From positions 4,030,001 through 4,094,000 of the forward strand of contig NZ_LT629799.1 in the NCBI RefSeq assembly GCF_900105785.1: DNA of 64,000 bases, in the 5' to 3' direction. The notes beneath the pieces are model-generated. The model was not told the DNA's origin. It saw nothing but the letters and a program-made list of their open reading frames with translations, and did no database searches. Origin of the DNA: Microlunatus sagamiharensis. Its GTDB lineage: Bacteria; Actinomycetota; Actinomycetes; Propionibacteriales; Propionibacteriaceae. The translations under genes and the position numbers were made by a program. The stretch's first letter is position 1. Each line of letters opens with the position of its first letter. Below are positions 17,350 to 25,959 of this stretch, piece by piece.

Positions 17350-18584
17350 CAGGCGTCCTGGCGCCAGCCCGCAGGGATGCGGACGTGCTTGATCGTCTGG
17401 CGGTGCCAGGTGTACGCCACGTCGAGGCTCCCGTCAGGCGCCTCGAGCACGGCGGGGTAGGAGAGCTCCCGGTTGAGCCGGTCCCGCGAGTTGTTGGTCA
17501 GGCAGAAGCCGTCGCCCTCGTCGAGGTCGCCGGCCACCTCGAAGGTCGCGCCGCCGTCGCTGGAGAACGCCAGGCTCAGCGGCGCCCGGGGCGCGCCCCA
17601 GAACGCCCGGCGCGCGCCCGGGTCCCGCTCGGGAGCGGTCGCCGCCACCAGCTGCCCCGGCTCGACCAGGCCGTCGTCGCCGATCTCGTCGTACAGGTTC
17701 TCGCGGCGCCCGGTGGCGTCCTCCCGGCTCGCGTGGTTGTAGACCAGCGCCAGCCGGCCGTCGGCCAGGCGCTGCTGCTGGATCGAGGAGTTGTTGTTAG
17801 GCAGCGCGGTCGGCGCGGGGACCGACCAGGTCTCGCCGTCGTCGTCGGAGCGGCTCTCGTAGACGTGGTCGGCCCAGCGGCTGCGGAACAGCGCGTGCAG
17901 GCTCCCGTCGCTCAGCTCGACCGGGTTCATGTGGACGCACCCGGTGCTGCCGGGGACGGCGACCTCGCGCCACGTCGTGCCCTCGTCGTCGGAGATCATC
18001 ACCGAGCTCGTGTCGTCGTCGCCGGACCAGGCCTGGCCCGGGACCCGCGCGCACCGGAACACGGGGAGCAGCCACCGTCCCGAGGCCGTCACGAGGACCG
18101 GCTGACGCACGAAGACGCCGCCCTGCTCGTCGGCGGCGAAGAGGGTCTCGGCCTCGCCCCAGGTGGCGCCGTCGTCGTCCGACAGCCGGCGCCGGACCTC
18201 GGCCGTGTCCTGGTGGCCCGCGCGCTGGGCGGTGTACAGGAGCCACAGCCGCCCGGTCGGGGTCCGGAACAGCACCGGGTTCTGCTCCGAGCGCGTGCCG
18301 TCGTCGCTCAGCCGGACCGGTTCGCTCCAGCGCTCGGCGCCGTCGGCGAGACGCGAGAACCAGACCGAGACGTCGCCGACGCCCTCCTGCGTCCCGCCGA
18401 ACCACACCAGGCCCAGGTCGCCGTTCCCGAGCCGGTGCAGCATCGCCGCGTGGCTCTGCACGGTCGCGGTCGCCAGGTAGGCGTCCTGGCGGCCCGTGCC
18501 CGGTCCCGGCCGTAGCCGACCGTCGAACAGCTCCGGGGGGACGGTCGCGACGACCCCGGCCTGGTCGGCGTAGCGCGACGTCAT
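17349..18584 (-). CDS. Sialidase-fold (BNR/Asp-box) protein, probably cytoplasmic
   Basis: A 411-aa six-bladed beta-propeller candidate. Four Asp-boxes are visible (SDDDGATW, SDDEGTTW, SDDDGETW, SSDGGATF). Further signals are QDAYLATATVQSHAA, LGLVWFGGTQEG, QNPVLF, HMNPVEL and a late NRELSYPAVL. In this fold Arg residues bind a carboxylate and a Tyr/Glu pair performs catalysis; candidates exist but the triad is not certain. There is no signal peptide, so it acts on an imported compound. It may be a glycosidase, or a lyase on a uronic-acid-type sugar. ATG 18584 overlaps the aldolase stop as ATGA. Confidence 0.8.
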   Translation of the reverse strand: MTSRYADQAGVVATVPPELFDGRLRPGPGTGRQDAYLATATVQSHAAMLHRLGNGDLGLVWFGGTQEGVGDVSVWFSRLADGAERWSEPVRLSDDGTRSEQNPVLFRTPTGRLWLLYTAQRAGHQDTAEVRRRLSDDDGATWGEAETLFAADEQGGVFVRQPVLVTASGRWLLPVFRCARVPGQAWSGDDDTSSVMISDDEGTTWREVAVPGSTGCVHMNPVELSDGSLHALFRSRWADHVYESRSDDDGETWSVPAPTALPNNNSSIQQQRLADGRLALVYNHASREDATGRRENLYDEIGDDGLVEPGQLVAATAPERDPGARRAFWGAPRAPLSLAFSSDGGATFEVAGDLDEGDGFCLTNNSRDRLNRELSYPAVLEAPDGSLDVAYTWHRQTIKHVRIPAGWRQDA

Positions 18585-19351
18585 CGCCGCTCCCGCGCGG
18601 CGTCCAGGTGACCGCGGGCCACCGCCTCGAGGTGCGTCAGGTCGGAGGCGACCGTCACGAGCCGGAACCCCGCCTCGAGCCGCTGCCGCGCCACGTCGCC
18701 GGACGGGGTGTGGATCCCGGGGACGACCCCGCTGGCCTGCGCCGCGGCGAGGACGCGACCGATCGCCGCCTCGAGCTCGGCGGCCTTGGCCGGGTCGCCC
18801 GGCCGTGCCGCACCGACGGCGAGAGCCAGGTCGGACGGGCCGATGTAGAGGCCGTCGAGGCCCGGGGTCGCGGCGATCTCCTCGACGTTCGCGAGGCCCT
18901 GAGGGGTCTCGATCATGGCGAGGACGACCACGCTCTCGTTCGCGTCGACCGGGTCCGGCCCGACCCGGAGGGCCGAGCGCATCGGCCCGTACGACCGGAT
19001 GCCCGTGGGCGGGTACTTGGCGGCGGCCACGGCCGCCGCCGCGTCCTGCGCCGTGTTGACCAGGGGGACGATCACGCCGGCGGCACCCGCGTCGAGGGCC
19101 TTGCCGATCGGGGTCGGGAGGTTGGCCTCCACGCGGACGAGGCCGACCGCCTGACCGGCGGCGTCGACCGCGGTCAGCCCGCCGAGCATCCCCGAGTAGC
19201 CGATCAGCCCGTGCTGCAGGTCCAGGGCGACGTAGTCGTAGCCCGTCCGGGCCAGCCGCTCGGTCCCGACCGGGTTGTCGGTGACGACCCAGTAGCCCAG
19301 GACGGGGTCGCCGGACCGGAGGCGACGGGCGAACTCTGCTGCGGTGCTCAT
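18581..19351 (-). CDS. HpcH/HpaI-family class II aldolase
   Basis: A 256-aa TIM-barrel aldolase that reversibly splits 2-keto-3-deoxy acid sugars or related 2-oxo acids into pyruvate and an aldehyde. Seen: DYVALDLQHG, the metal-site Glu in MIETPQGLANVEEIA and Asp in YIGPSDLALA, and VRVEAN with the substrate Arg. It lies between the sialidase-fold and the aldo/keto reductase genes of the operon. It could produce, or use, a short aldehyde linked to the four-carbon acid branch (inference). Confidence 0.9.
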   Translation of the reverse strand: MSTAAEFARRLRSGDPVLGYWVVTDNPVGTERLARTGYDYVALDLQHGLIGYSGMLGGLTAVDAAGQAVGLVRVEANLPTPIGKALDAGAAGVIVPLVNTAQDAAAAVAAAKYPPTGIRSYGPMRSALRVGPDPVDANESVVVLAMIETPQGLANVEEIAATPGLDGLYIGPSDLALAVGAARPGDPAKAAELEAAIGRVLAAAQASGVVPGIHTPSGDVARQRLEAGFRLVTVASDLTHLEAVARGHLDAARERR

Positions 19352-19369
19352 GCTCGGGTGTGCTCCTGC

Positions 19370-20347
19370 TCAGCGGTTGTATGCGGGCATCGAGCCCGCC
19401 AGGGTGGTGCCGACCTCGTCGCACGCGGCGACGACGTCGGCGGGGAGGGGGCCGCGGGCCGCGGCGGCGATGTTGGCCTCGAGCTGCGCCGGTCTCGAAC
19501 CGCCCAGCAGCACCGCGGCCACCAGCGGACGGTGCAGCAGCCAGCGCAGCGCGAGCTCGGGCAGCCCGACGCCGGCGTCGCCGGCGATCGTGGTCAGGGC
19601 GTCGACCGCATCGAAGACGGTCCTGTTCCAGTAGCGCTGCCGGTACATCGCCGCCAGCGCGGAGCTGCCGAAGCGGCCCTCGCCGGGGTCGTCGTCGAAG
19701 CGGTGGCGGCCCGTCAGGAGGCCCCCGCCGAGCGGGTTGTAGACGATCGTCGCGACCTGGTGCGTCGCGGCGAACTCGGCGTACTCGTCCTCGACCCGAC
19801 GGGCGAGCAGGTTGTAGAGCTGCTGGGCGATCACCGGGCGGGGCGCGCCGGTCTGCTCGCACGCGACGGCGACGTCGCCGACCTGCCAGGCGGCGTAGTT
19901 CGAGACGCCGACCGCGCGGACCATGCCGGCGTCGACCACCTCGGCGAGCGCCCGGGCGGTCTCCTCCAACGGCACCGATCGGTCGGGCTGGTGCAGGTAG
20001 AAGAGGTCGACGTGGTCCGTTCCCAGGCGTCGCAGGCTCGCCTCGAGCGATGCCCGCAGACCGGCGCGGGAGAGCAGCGGGTGCCCTCCGGCGTCACCGG
20101 GGTAGATGCCGGCCTTGGTCGCCAGCAGCACCCGGTCGCGGCGGCCACGCAGGATCTCGCCGAGCATCGTCTCGCTGCGGCCCGCCGCGTACCCGTTGGC
20201 GGTGTCGATCGAGGTGACGCCGGCGTCGAGGGCGACGTCGACCATGGCGCGGGCGCCGTCGAGGTCGACGGTGTCGCCGAACGTCATCGTGCCCAGCGCC
20301 AGCTCGGGCAGCGCGGCGGGCAGCCCGGCCAGGTCGGTGGTCCTCAC
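19370..20347 (-). CDS. Aldo/keto reductase
   Basis: A 325-aa (alpha/beta)8 NADPH oxidoreductase. The catalytic tetrad can be read as Asp in SIDTANGYAAG, Tyr in the same loop, Lys in LLATKAGI and His in LFYLHQPD. The C-terminal phosphate site is GGSRPAQLEANI. GTG 20347 is chosen because it overlaps the ABC ATPase stop as GTGA. An 18-nt gap separates it from the aldolase gene. Confidence 0.9.
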   Translation of the reverse strand: MRTTDLAGLPAALPELALGTMTFGDTVDLDGARAMVDVALDAGVTSIDTANGYAAGRSETMLGEILRGRRDRVLLATKAGIYPGDAGGHPLLSRAGLRASLEASLRRLGTDHVDLFYLHQPDRSVPLEETARALAEVVDAGMVRAVGVSNYAAWQVGDVAVACEQTGAPRPVIAQQLYNLLARRVEDEYAEFAATHQVATIVYNPLGGGLLTGRHRFDDDPGEGRFGSSALAAMYRQRYWNRTVFDAVDALTTIAGDAGVGLPELALRWLLHRPLVAAVLLGGSRPAQLEANIAAAARGPLPADVVAACDEVGTTLAGSMPAYNR

Positions 20348-21240
20348 GCGGTCACCGCCCCGGTGCGCTCGGCGCTCCGCGCCGCGGCGACGGCGCGGAC
20401 GACCTCGCGCGGCTTGCGCCCGTGCATCAGCGCGGGCTCCAGGGCGGAACGGCGGAGCCGGCGCGTGTACGGCTCGGCCGGCTCGGACAGCACCTGCTGA
20501 GTCGTGCCGCGCTCGACGACCCGGCCCTTGCGGAGGACGACCACCTCGTCGGAGATCGCCTGGACCACGCCGAGGTTGTGCGAGATGAAGAGGTAGGTGA
20601 GCCCGTGCTCGGCCCGCAGGTCGGCGAGGATCTGCAGGACCTGCGCCTGCACGGACACGTCGAGCGCGCTGGTGGCCTCGTCGAGCACGAGCAGGTCGGG
20701 GTCGGAGGCGAGGGCGCGCGCGATCCCGATGCGCTGGCGCTGGCCGCCGCTGAACTCGTGCGGCTTGCGCTGCAGCGCGCTGGACGGCAGGCCGACCTGG
20801 TCCAGCAGCGCGGCGGCCCGCGCGCGCCGCTTCGAGGCGTCGCGCTGCCCGCGCACCGCCATCGGCTCGGCGACGACCTGCTCGGCGGTCAGGTGCGGGT
20901 CGAGCGAGCCGTACGGGTCCTGGAAGACCATCTGGATGCGGTGCCGCAGCGGTCGGAGCCGGCGCTCGGGCAGCGTGGCGAGGTCGGTGCCGTCGAAGAC
21001 CATCGACCCGGCGGAGGGCTTGACCAGTCGGACGAGGGCTCGCGCGATCGTGGACTTGCCGGAGCCCGACTCCCCGACGACCGCGACGCAACCGCCGCGC
21101 GGGACGGAGAAGGACACGTCGTCGACGGCGCGGAAGCTCTCCCGGTCGCGGCGGTACTCGACGACGAGGCCCGACACGTCGAGCAGCGGAGCGGCGACGG
21201 TGGTTCCGCCCGGCTCGGCAGGTCCATTCGGCGTCGTCAC
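20344..21240 (-). CDS. ABC transporter ATPase, oligopeptide/dipeptide family (DppF-like)
   Basis: A 298-aa ATPase energising import. Seen: Walker A GESGSGKST, Q-loop QMVFQDPYGSLDP, signature LSGGQ-type (EFSGGQRQRIGIARAL), Walker B LLVLDEATSALD and H-loop FISHNLG. The C-terminus carries the oligopeptide-transporter extension (SEPAEPYTRRL). It overlaps the second ATPase by ATGA. Confidence 0.93.
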   Translation of the reverse strand: MTTPNGPAEPGGTTVAAPLLDVSGLVVEYRRDRESFRAVDDVSFSVPRGGCVAVVGESGSGKSTIARALVRLVKPSAGSMVFDGTDLATLPERRLRPLRHRIQMVFQDPYGSLDPHLTAEQVVAEPMAVRGQRDASKRRARAAALLDQVGLPSSALQRKPHEFSGGQRQRIGIARALASDPDLLVLDEATSALDVSVQAQVLQILADLRAEHGLTYLFISHNLGVVQAISDEVVVLRKGRVVERGTTQQVLSEPAEPYTRRLRRSALEPALMHGRKPREVVRAVAAARSAERTGAVTA

Positions 21241-22178
21241 AGGAGCTCAGCCCCGGTGGCGGTCTGCGCGCTCGACGCCGGCTCGCGCGCCGTCAGGTCG
21301 TGAGGCAGCGGCGGGTCGGGGGGTGTCGGCTCCGGTGCCGTGGGCACCGGCGCTGCGCCGCCGCCGGTCGTGGCCTCGGCGTCGTGCCACGGCCCGAGCT
21401 CGGGGATCGCGGCGAGCAGCGCCTGCGTGTACTCGTGCTGCGGGCGGTCGACGACCTGCTCGACCGGACCGCCCTCGACGAAGACGCCCCGGCGCATGAC
21501 GTGCACGCGGTCGCTCATCAGCCGGGCGACCCCGAGGTCGTGAGTGATCAGCAGCATCGCGACGCCCGTCCTCTCCTGCAGCTCGAGCAGCAGGTCGAGG
21601 ATCCCCGCCTGCACGGTGACGTCGAGGGCCGACGTCGGCTCGTCGGCCACGATCAGCTGCGGCTCGGCCCCGATGGCGGCCGCGATGAGGATGCGCTGGA
21701 GCATCCCGCCCGACAGCTCGTGGGGGTAGGAGCGCATCCGCTTCTCGGGGGCGTCGATGTGCACCTGGTGCATGAGCTCCACGGCGCGGGCCCGCGCAGC
21801 GGCCTTGTCGAGCCCGGGCTGCGCCCGGCGGATCGACTCGGCCAGCTGGGCCCCGACCGTGGAGATCGGGTTCAGTGCCGTCATCGGGTCCTGGGGGATC
21901 AGGCCGACGGCGCGGCCGCGGAGGGCCCCGAGGTGCTTGCGGGTGCCGACCACGTCGTTACCGACGATGCTCGCCGTCCCCGAGATCACGGCCAGGTCGT
22001 CCGGCAGGAGACGGAGCAACGACATGGCGGTGGTCGACTTGCCCGAGCCGGACTCGCCGATGATCGTCACCGTCTCGCCCGGCTCGATCCGCAGGCTCAC
22101 GCCGTCGACGGCCCGCACGATCCCGGCCGGGGTCATCAGCTCGACGACGAGGTCGTCCACCTCCACCACGGCGCTCAT
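21237..22178 (-). CDS. ABC transporter ATPase, oligopeptide/dipeptide family (DppD-like)
   Basis: A 313-aa ATPase, partner of the one downstream. Seen: Walker A GESGSGKST, Q-loop VGLIPQDPMTALNP, signature HELSGGMLQR, Walker B LIVADEPTSALD and H-loop LITHDLG. A Pro-rich tail of about 50 residues follows the oligopeptide-type C-terminus. ATG 22178 overlaps the permease stop as ATGA. Confidence 0.93.
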   Translation of the reverse strand: MSAVVEVDDLVVELMTPAGIVRAVDGVSLRIEPGETVTIIGESGSGKSTTAMSLLRLLPDDLAVISGTASIVGNDVVGTRKHLGALRGRAVGLIPQDPMTALNPISTVGAQLAESIRRAQPGLDKAAARARAVELMHQVHIDAPEKRMRSYPHELSGGMLQRILIAAAIGAEPQLIVADEPTSALDVTVQAGILDLLLELQERTGVAMLLITHDLGVARLMSDRVHVMRRGVFVEGGPVEQVVDRPQHEYTQALLAAIPELGPWHDAEATTGGGAAPVPTAPEPTPPDPPLPHDLTAREPASSAQTATGAELL

Positions 22179-23086
22179 GCCTGCGCCGCCTTGGTGCGCC
22201 GGGTGCGGTCGCGCAGGCCGTCGCCGAGGAGGTTGACGCCCACGACGAGCAGCGCGATCGCCACGCCGGGAAGCGTGACCAGCCACCAGGTGCCGATGAC
22301 GAAGAGCTCGCGGCCGTCGGAGATGATCCCGCCCCACGTCGGGTACGGACGCTGGACGCCGGCGCCGAGGAAGCTCAGCGCGCTCTCCAGCAGCACCGCC
22401 TGGGCGAGCAGCAGGAGCACGACGACCAGCACCTGCGGGAGGATGTTGGGGATGATGTGCCGCAGGACGATCAGCGGACGACTCAGCCCCAGCACCTGGG
22501 CCGCGGCGACGTAGGGCTTCTCGCGCTCCACGAGCACCAGGGCCCGGGTGAGGCGGGCCGGTTCCGGCCACTGGGCGATGGCGATCACCAGCGTGATGAC
22601 CGGTACCGACGGCCCGAAGAGGGCGACGACGAGCAGCAGCATGAGCAGCAGCGGCAGGGACATCTGCGCCTCGAGGGCGCGAGAGACGAGGACGTCGACC
22701 CAGCCGCCGTAGTAGCCGGCGAGCGAGCCCGCCACCACGCCGATCAGTCCCGACAGGACGATCGCGAGCACGCCGATGAGGAGGCTCGTCTGGCCGCCGT
22801 GCAGGATCCGTGAGAGCAGGTCGCGCCCGTTCGGGTCGGTGCCCAGCAGGTGCCCGGGGGAGAGCGGCGGCAGGGAGCTGTCCGTGAGGACGCCCTTCAC
22901 GGGATCGGGCAGCGGGAGGACCCCGGCGAGCAGGACGGGCAGCACCACGACGGCGGCGCAGACCGCCCCGATCCACATCTTGATCGTGCTGTGCCGGGCG
23001 CGACGCGCTGCGGCGGAGCCCCGGAGTTGACGGGGCGTGACGGCCGAGGGCCGGCCGAGGTCGGCTGCTGTCAGCTGCTGAGCCAT
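22175..23086 (-). CDS. ABC transporter permease, DppC-like
   Basis: A 303-aa inner-membrane permease with a short N-tail, TM1 near residue 40, and five more helices. The HLLGTDPNGRDLLSRI segment after TM1 is diagnostic for DppC/OppC. The EAA-type loop is seen in QVLGLSRPLIVLRHIIPN. The start follows the adjacent permease stop (TGATG). Confidence 0.92.
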   Translation of the reverse strand: MAQQLTAADLGRPSAVTPRQLRGSAAARRARHSTIKMWIGAVCAAVVVLPVLLAGVLPLPDPVKGVLTDSSLPPLSPGHLLGTDPNGRDLLSRILHGGQTSLLIGVLAIVLSGLIGVVAGSLAGYYGGWVDVLVSRALEAQMSLPLLLMLLLVVALFGPSVPVITLVIAIAQWPEPARLTRALVLVEREKPYVAAAQVLGLSRPLIVLRHIIPNILPQVLVVVLLLLAQAVLLESALSFLGAGVQRPYPTWGGIISDGRELFVIGTWWLVTLPGVAIALLVVGVNLLGDGLRDRTRRTKAAQA

Positions 23087-24018
23087 CAGCGGGCTCCCCT
23101 TCCCAGACGGACCCGCGGGTCGAGCAGCGGGTAGAGCAGGTCGACCCCGAGCTGGACGACCAGCGCGAGCAGGACGGTGACGAGAACGGTCGCCTGGATC
23201 ACCGGCAGGTCGCGGCGTTCCAGGGCGTCGACGACGAGCGAACCCACGCCCGGCCACTGGAACACCACCTCGACGATCACGACGCCGTTGAGCATGGCCG
23301 CGAAGCGGGTGCCAAGCGCGGTCACGACCGGGATGGCCGAGTTGGCGAAGGCGTAGCGCCACGTGAGCCGCGGTTCGCTCGCCCCGCGGGAGCGGGCGAT
23401 CGTCACGTACGGGGCGGCGAGGTTGGTGCTCATCTCCCGGCGCACCAGCCGGGAGATGAGGGCGACCTGCAGGATCACGATCGTCGCCGTGGGCAGGATC
23501 AGCGAGGACAGCGAGGTGAAGCCCGACGGTGGCAGCACCTGCAGGTTGACCGCGAACACGATCAGGAGCACGAAGCCGATCCAGAAGTCCGGCATCGACT
23601 GGCCCGCGATGGTCGCGATGTTGGCCCCCAGCTCGCCCGCCGTGTTGGCCCGACGAGCCATCCAGATGCCGAGCGGGATCGCCAGCAGGGCGGTCACGAC
23701 GATCGCGGCGACCGCGAGGGTGATCGTGAACGGCAGCCGCTGCATGACGACGTCGAGCGCCGGCTCGCGGAACTGGAACGACTGGCCCACGTCGCCCTGC
23801 AGCAGGTGGGACAGGAACGTCCCGTACTGGGTGATCAGAGGCTTGTCGAGGCCGAACTCGGCCCGGATGACGTCGAGCTGGGCCGCCGTCGGGTTCGGCG
23901 GGGCGTAGCTCACGGCCGGGTCCCCGGGCGCGAGCCGGAGCAGCAGGAAGACGATCGTCACCGTGACCCAGGCGGTCAGCAGCGTCTGCCCGATCCGTTT
24001 CAGCAGGTAGAGGGCCAT
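23086..24018 (-). CDS. ABC transporter permease, DppB-like
   Basis: A 310-aa permease with six predicted helices. The N-terminus (LKRIGQTLLTAWVTVTIVFLL) and the downstream LAPGDPAV segment are typical of DppB/OppB. EAA-type loop: TIARSRGASEPRLTWRYAF. It begins 3 nt after the substrate-binding protein stop. Confidence 0.92.
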   Translation of the reverse strand: MALYLLKRIGQTLLTAWVTVTIVFLLLRLAPGDPAVSYAPPNPTAAQLDVIRAEFGLDKPLITQYGTFLSHLLQGDVGQSFQFREPALDVVMQRLPFTITLAVAAIVVTALLAIPLGIWMARRANTAGELGANIATIAGQSMPDFWIGFVLLIVFAVNLQVLPPSGFTSLSSLILPTATIVILQVALISRLVRREMSTNLAAPYVTIARSRGASEPRLTWRYAFANSAIPVVTALGTRFAAMLNGVVIVEVVFQWPGVGSLVVDALERRDLPVIQATVLVTVLLALVVQLGVDLLYPLLDPRVRLGRGAR

Positions 24019-24021
24019 CGG

Positions 24022-25653
24022 TCAGTCGGAGACGCGGACCGTCGAGAGGTCGTAGAAGTTGCCCGGCGACAGGTCGAGGGTGGTCACGCGCTTGCGGTGC
24101 GCCAGCAGGTTGTTCGGCGTCCAGGCCCACATGGCCGGCCAGAGCGCCCAGATCTTCTCCTGCGCGGTCTTCAGCAGGGCGTCGCGCTTCGCCTGGTCGG
24201 CCTCCGAGCCGGCCTGGTCGAGCAGGTCGGTGACCTCGGGGACGACGAAGCCCTGGTAGGTGTCGCGCGTCTTCTCCTTGGCCGCCGTCCCGCCGTACTG
24301 CCCGATGAGGTTGGTGATGGCCAGCCCCGTCTGGTTGCCGTAGCCGTTGGCCAGGACGTCCCAGTCGCCGGACTCGCCCCGGCGCCAGCCGTTGATGTCG
24401 CCGCCCTTGGGGATCTGCTTGAGCGTGACCTTGACCCCGACCGCGTCGAGCATCTGCCCGACCGCCTCCAGCACGCGCGACGCCCCGGCGAACTCGGAGT
24501 CCTCCCAGATGAAGGTCAGGTCGAGGTCCGCGACGCCCTCCGCGGCGAGCATCGACTTCGCCTTGTCCGGGTCGAAGGTGTACTCGCCGGTCTGGGCGTA
24601 GCCGCTGAGGGTGGTCGGGACCACGCCGGTCGCCGACGTCACCTGACCAGCCATCAGCGAGCCGATGAGCGAGTCGTGGTCGACCGCGTGGCTCAGCGCC
24701 TCACGCACCGCGGGCCTGCTCAGCGGGTGCGACGACGGCTTGCGGAAGTTGTAGAAGAGGTGGATCAGGCGCGTGCCCTTGGTCTGGATGACCTCGATGT
24801 CCTGCTTGGTCTGCAGGCTCGCCGCCGACTCCGGGGTGATGGTGTCGATGACGTCGGTCTGGCCCGAGGTGATCGCGATGACCCGCGCGCCCTCGTCCTC
24901 CTGGTAGGCCACGTTCACCTCGGCCAGCAGGGCCTTCTCGCCCCAGTAGTTCTCGTTGCGGACCAGCTTGTACGTGCCGGTGCCCGAGTCGGCGGCCGCG
25001 ACGGTGAAGGGCCCGGAGCCGATGCCCTCGCGCAGCTCCTCCGCCTTGTTCGCCGCGGCCGGGGTGATGAGGATGTTCGACATCAGCGCGTCGAGGGTCA
25101 CCAGCGGCTTGGCGGTGGTCAGCGTGAAGGAGCGGTCGCCGGTCTTCGTCAGCTTGGGCTGCTCGGAGAACTGCGAGGCCACGTAACCGGCGGACACCTG
25201 GAAGTAGAGCTTGAGGGCGGTGTCGACGTCCTCCACGGTCACGGGCGAGTTGTCCGAGTAGTGGATGTCGTCACGCAGCTCGACGGTCCAGGTGGTCGGG
25301 CCGGTCTGCTCGAAGGACTTGGCCAGCACGAGCTCGGGCTTGAGGTCCAGCCCGATGCGGGTGAGGGCCTGCCGCACGGCCCGCTGCACGGTGACCGCGG
25401 CGTCGTACTGGTTGAGCTTGTTGTCCAGGCTGACCAGGTTGCGGTTCAGCATGATGCTGATCGAGCCGCCGGCGCCCCCGGAGCTCCCGGACGAGGAGGT
25501 GCTGCTGCTCTGCGGCCCGGCGCAGGCGGCGAGCGTGGGTCCGAGGGCGACTCCTGCGCCGAGGATCCCGGCCAGCTGCAGCAGCGAACGGCGGGACACG
25601 TTGCGCGTGGCGACGGAGACGTCTCCGCCGGCCAGTGAGATGTCGTCAGTCAT
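24022..25653 (-). CDS. ABC transporter substrate-binding lipoprotein (SBP family 5), Tat-type signal
   Basis: First gene of the operon: a 543-aa extracellular binding protein of the oligopeptide/nickel family 5. The signal contains the twin-arginine stretch VSRRSLLQLAG and a lipobox LAAC, so it is probably Tat-exported and lipid-anchored. A Ser/Gly linker follows, then the family-5 fold (NLVSLDNKLNQYDA, DDIHYSDNSPVTVEDV, AVREALSHAVD). Family 5 members carry peptides but also oligosaccharides and glycoconjugates; the downstream sugar enzymes favour the latter (inference). ATG 25653 sits behind AAGGAGGAAG. Confidence 0.92.
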   Translation of the reverse strand: MTDDISLAGGDVSVATRNVSRRSLLQLAGILGAGVALGPTLAACAGPQSSSTSSSGSSGGAGGSISIMLNRNLVSLDNKLNQYDAAVTVQRAVRQALTRIGLDLKPELVLAKSFEQTGPTTWTVELRDDIHYSDNSPVTVEDVDTALKLYFQVSAGYVASQFSEQPKLTKTGDRSFTLTTAKPLVTLDALMSNILITPAAANKAEELREGIGSGPFTVAAADSGTGTYKLVRNENYWGEKALLAEVNVAYQEDEGARVIAITSGQTDVIDTITPESAASLQTKQDIEVIQTKGTRLIHLFYNFRKPSSHPLSRPAVREALSHAVDHDSLIGSLMAGQVTSATGVVPTTLSGYAQTGEYTFDPDKAKSMLAAEGVADLDLTFIWEDSEFAGASRVLEAVGQMLDAVGVKVTLKQIPKGGDINGWRRGESGDWDVLANGYGNQTGLAITNLIGQYGGTAAKEKTRDTYQGFVVPEVTDLLDQAGSEADQAKRDALLKTAQEKIWALWPAMWAWTPNNLLAHRKRVTTLDLSPGNFYDLSTVRVSD

Positions 25654-25731
25654 CGAACTTCCTCCTTGAAGTCTCCGGGCACCCCCGGTCCGAGCGGGCG
25701 ATGCTCGCGGCGGGACCAGGACTATCACCGT

Positions 25732-25748
25732 TTGCGCGTTGTGCGCAA
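25732..25748. promoter_or_regulatory. Palindromic operator candidate between the ABC operon and DeoR-type gene
   Basis: TTGCGC (25732-25737) and GCGCAA (25743-25748) form a perfect inverted repeat with a 5-nt spacer. It lies in the 306-nt divergent region 25654-25959, about 80 nt before the binding-protein gene and 211 nt before the regulator. A related half-site (GCGTCAAGCGCGC) follows at 25766-25778. Nothing else recognisable was found in this gap. Confidence 0.5.
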
Positions 25749-25959
25749 GAGGTTGCTGAGAAACTGCGTCAAGCGCGCATGGGGAAGGGGATCGTACGCG
25801 TGGCTGGCGGCGCCTCGTCACCCGGGATACAGTGCCCGGGACCTGCCTGAGCAGCGGTTCCTGTCCCTTCGGCACGAGGAGAGCCCCGATGACGTCGGCT
25901 CGACGAGGACCTCATGTTCCTGCGCAGATCGCGCAGATCTTCCCGGAAGAAGCCCGTTG

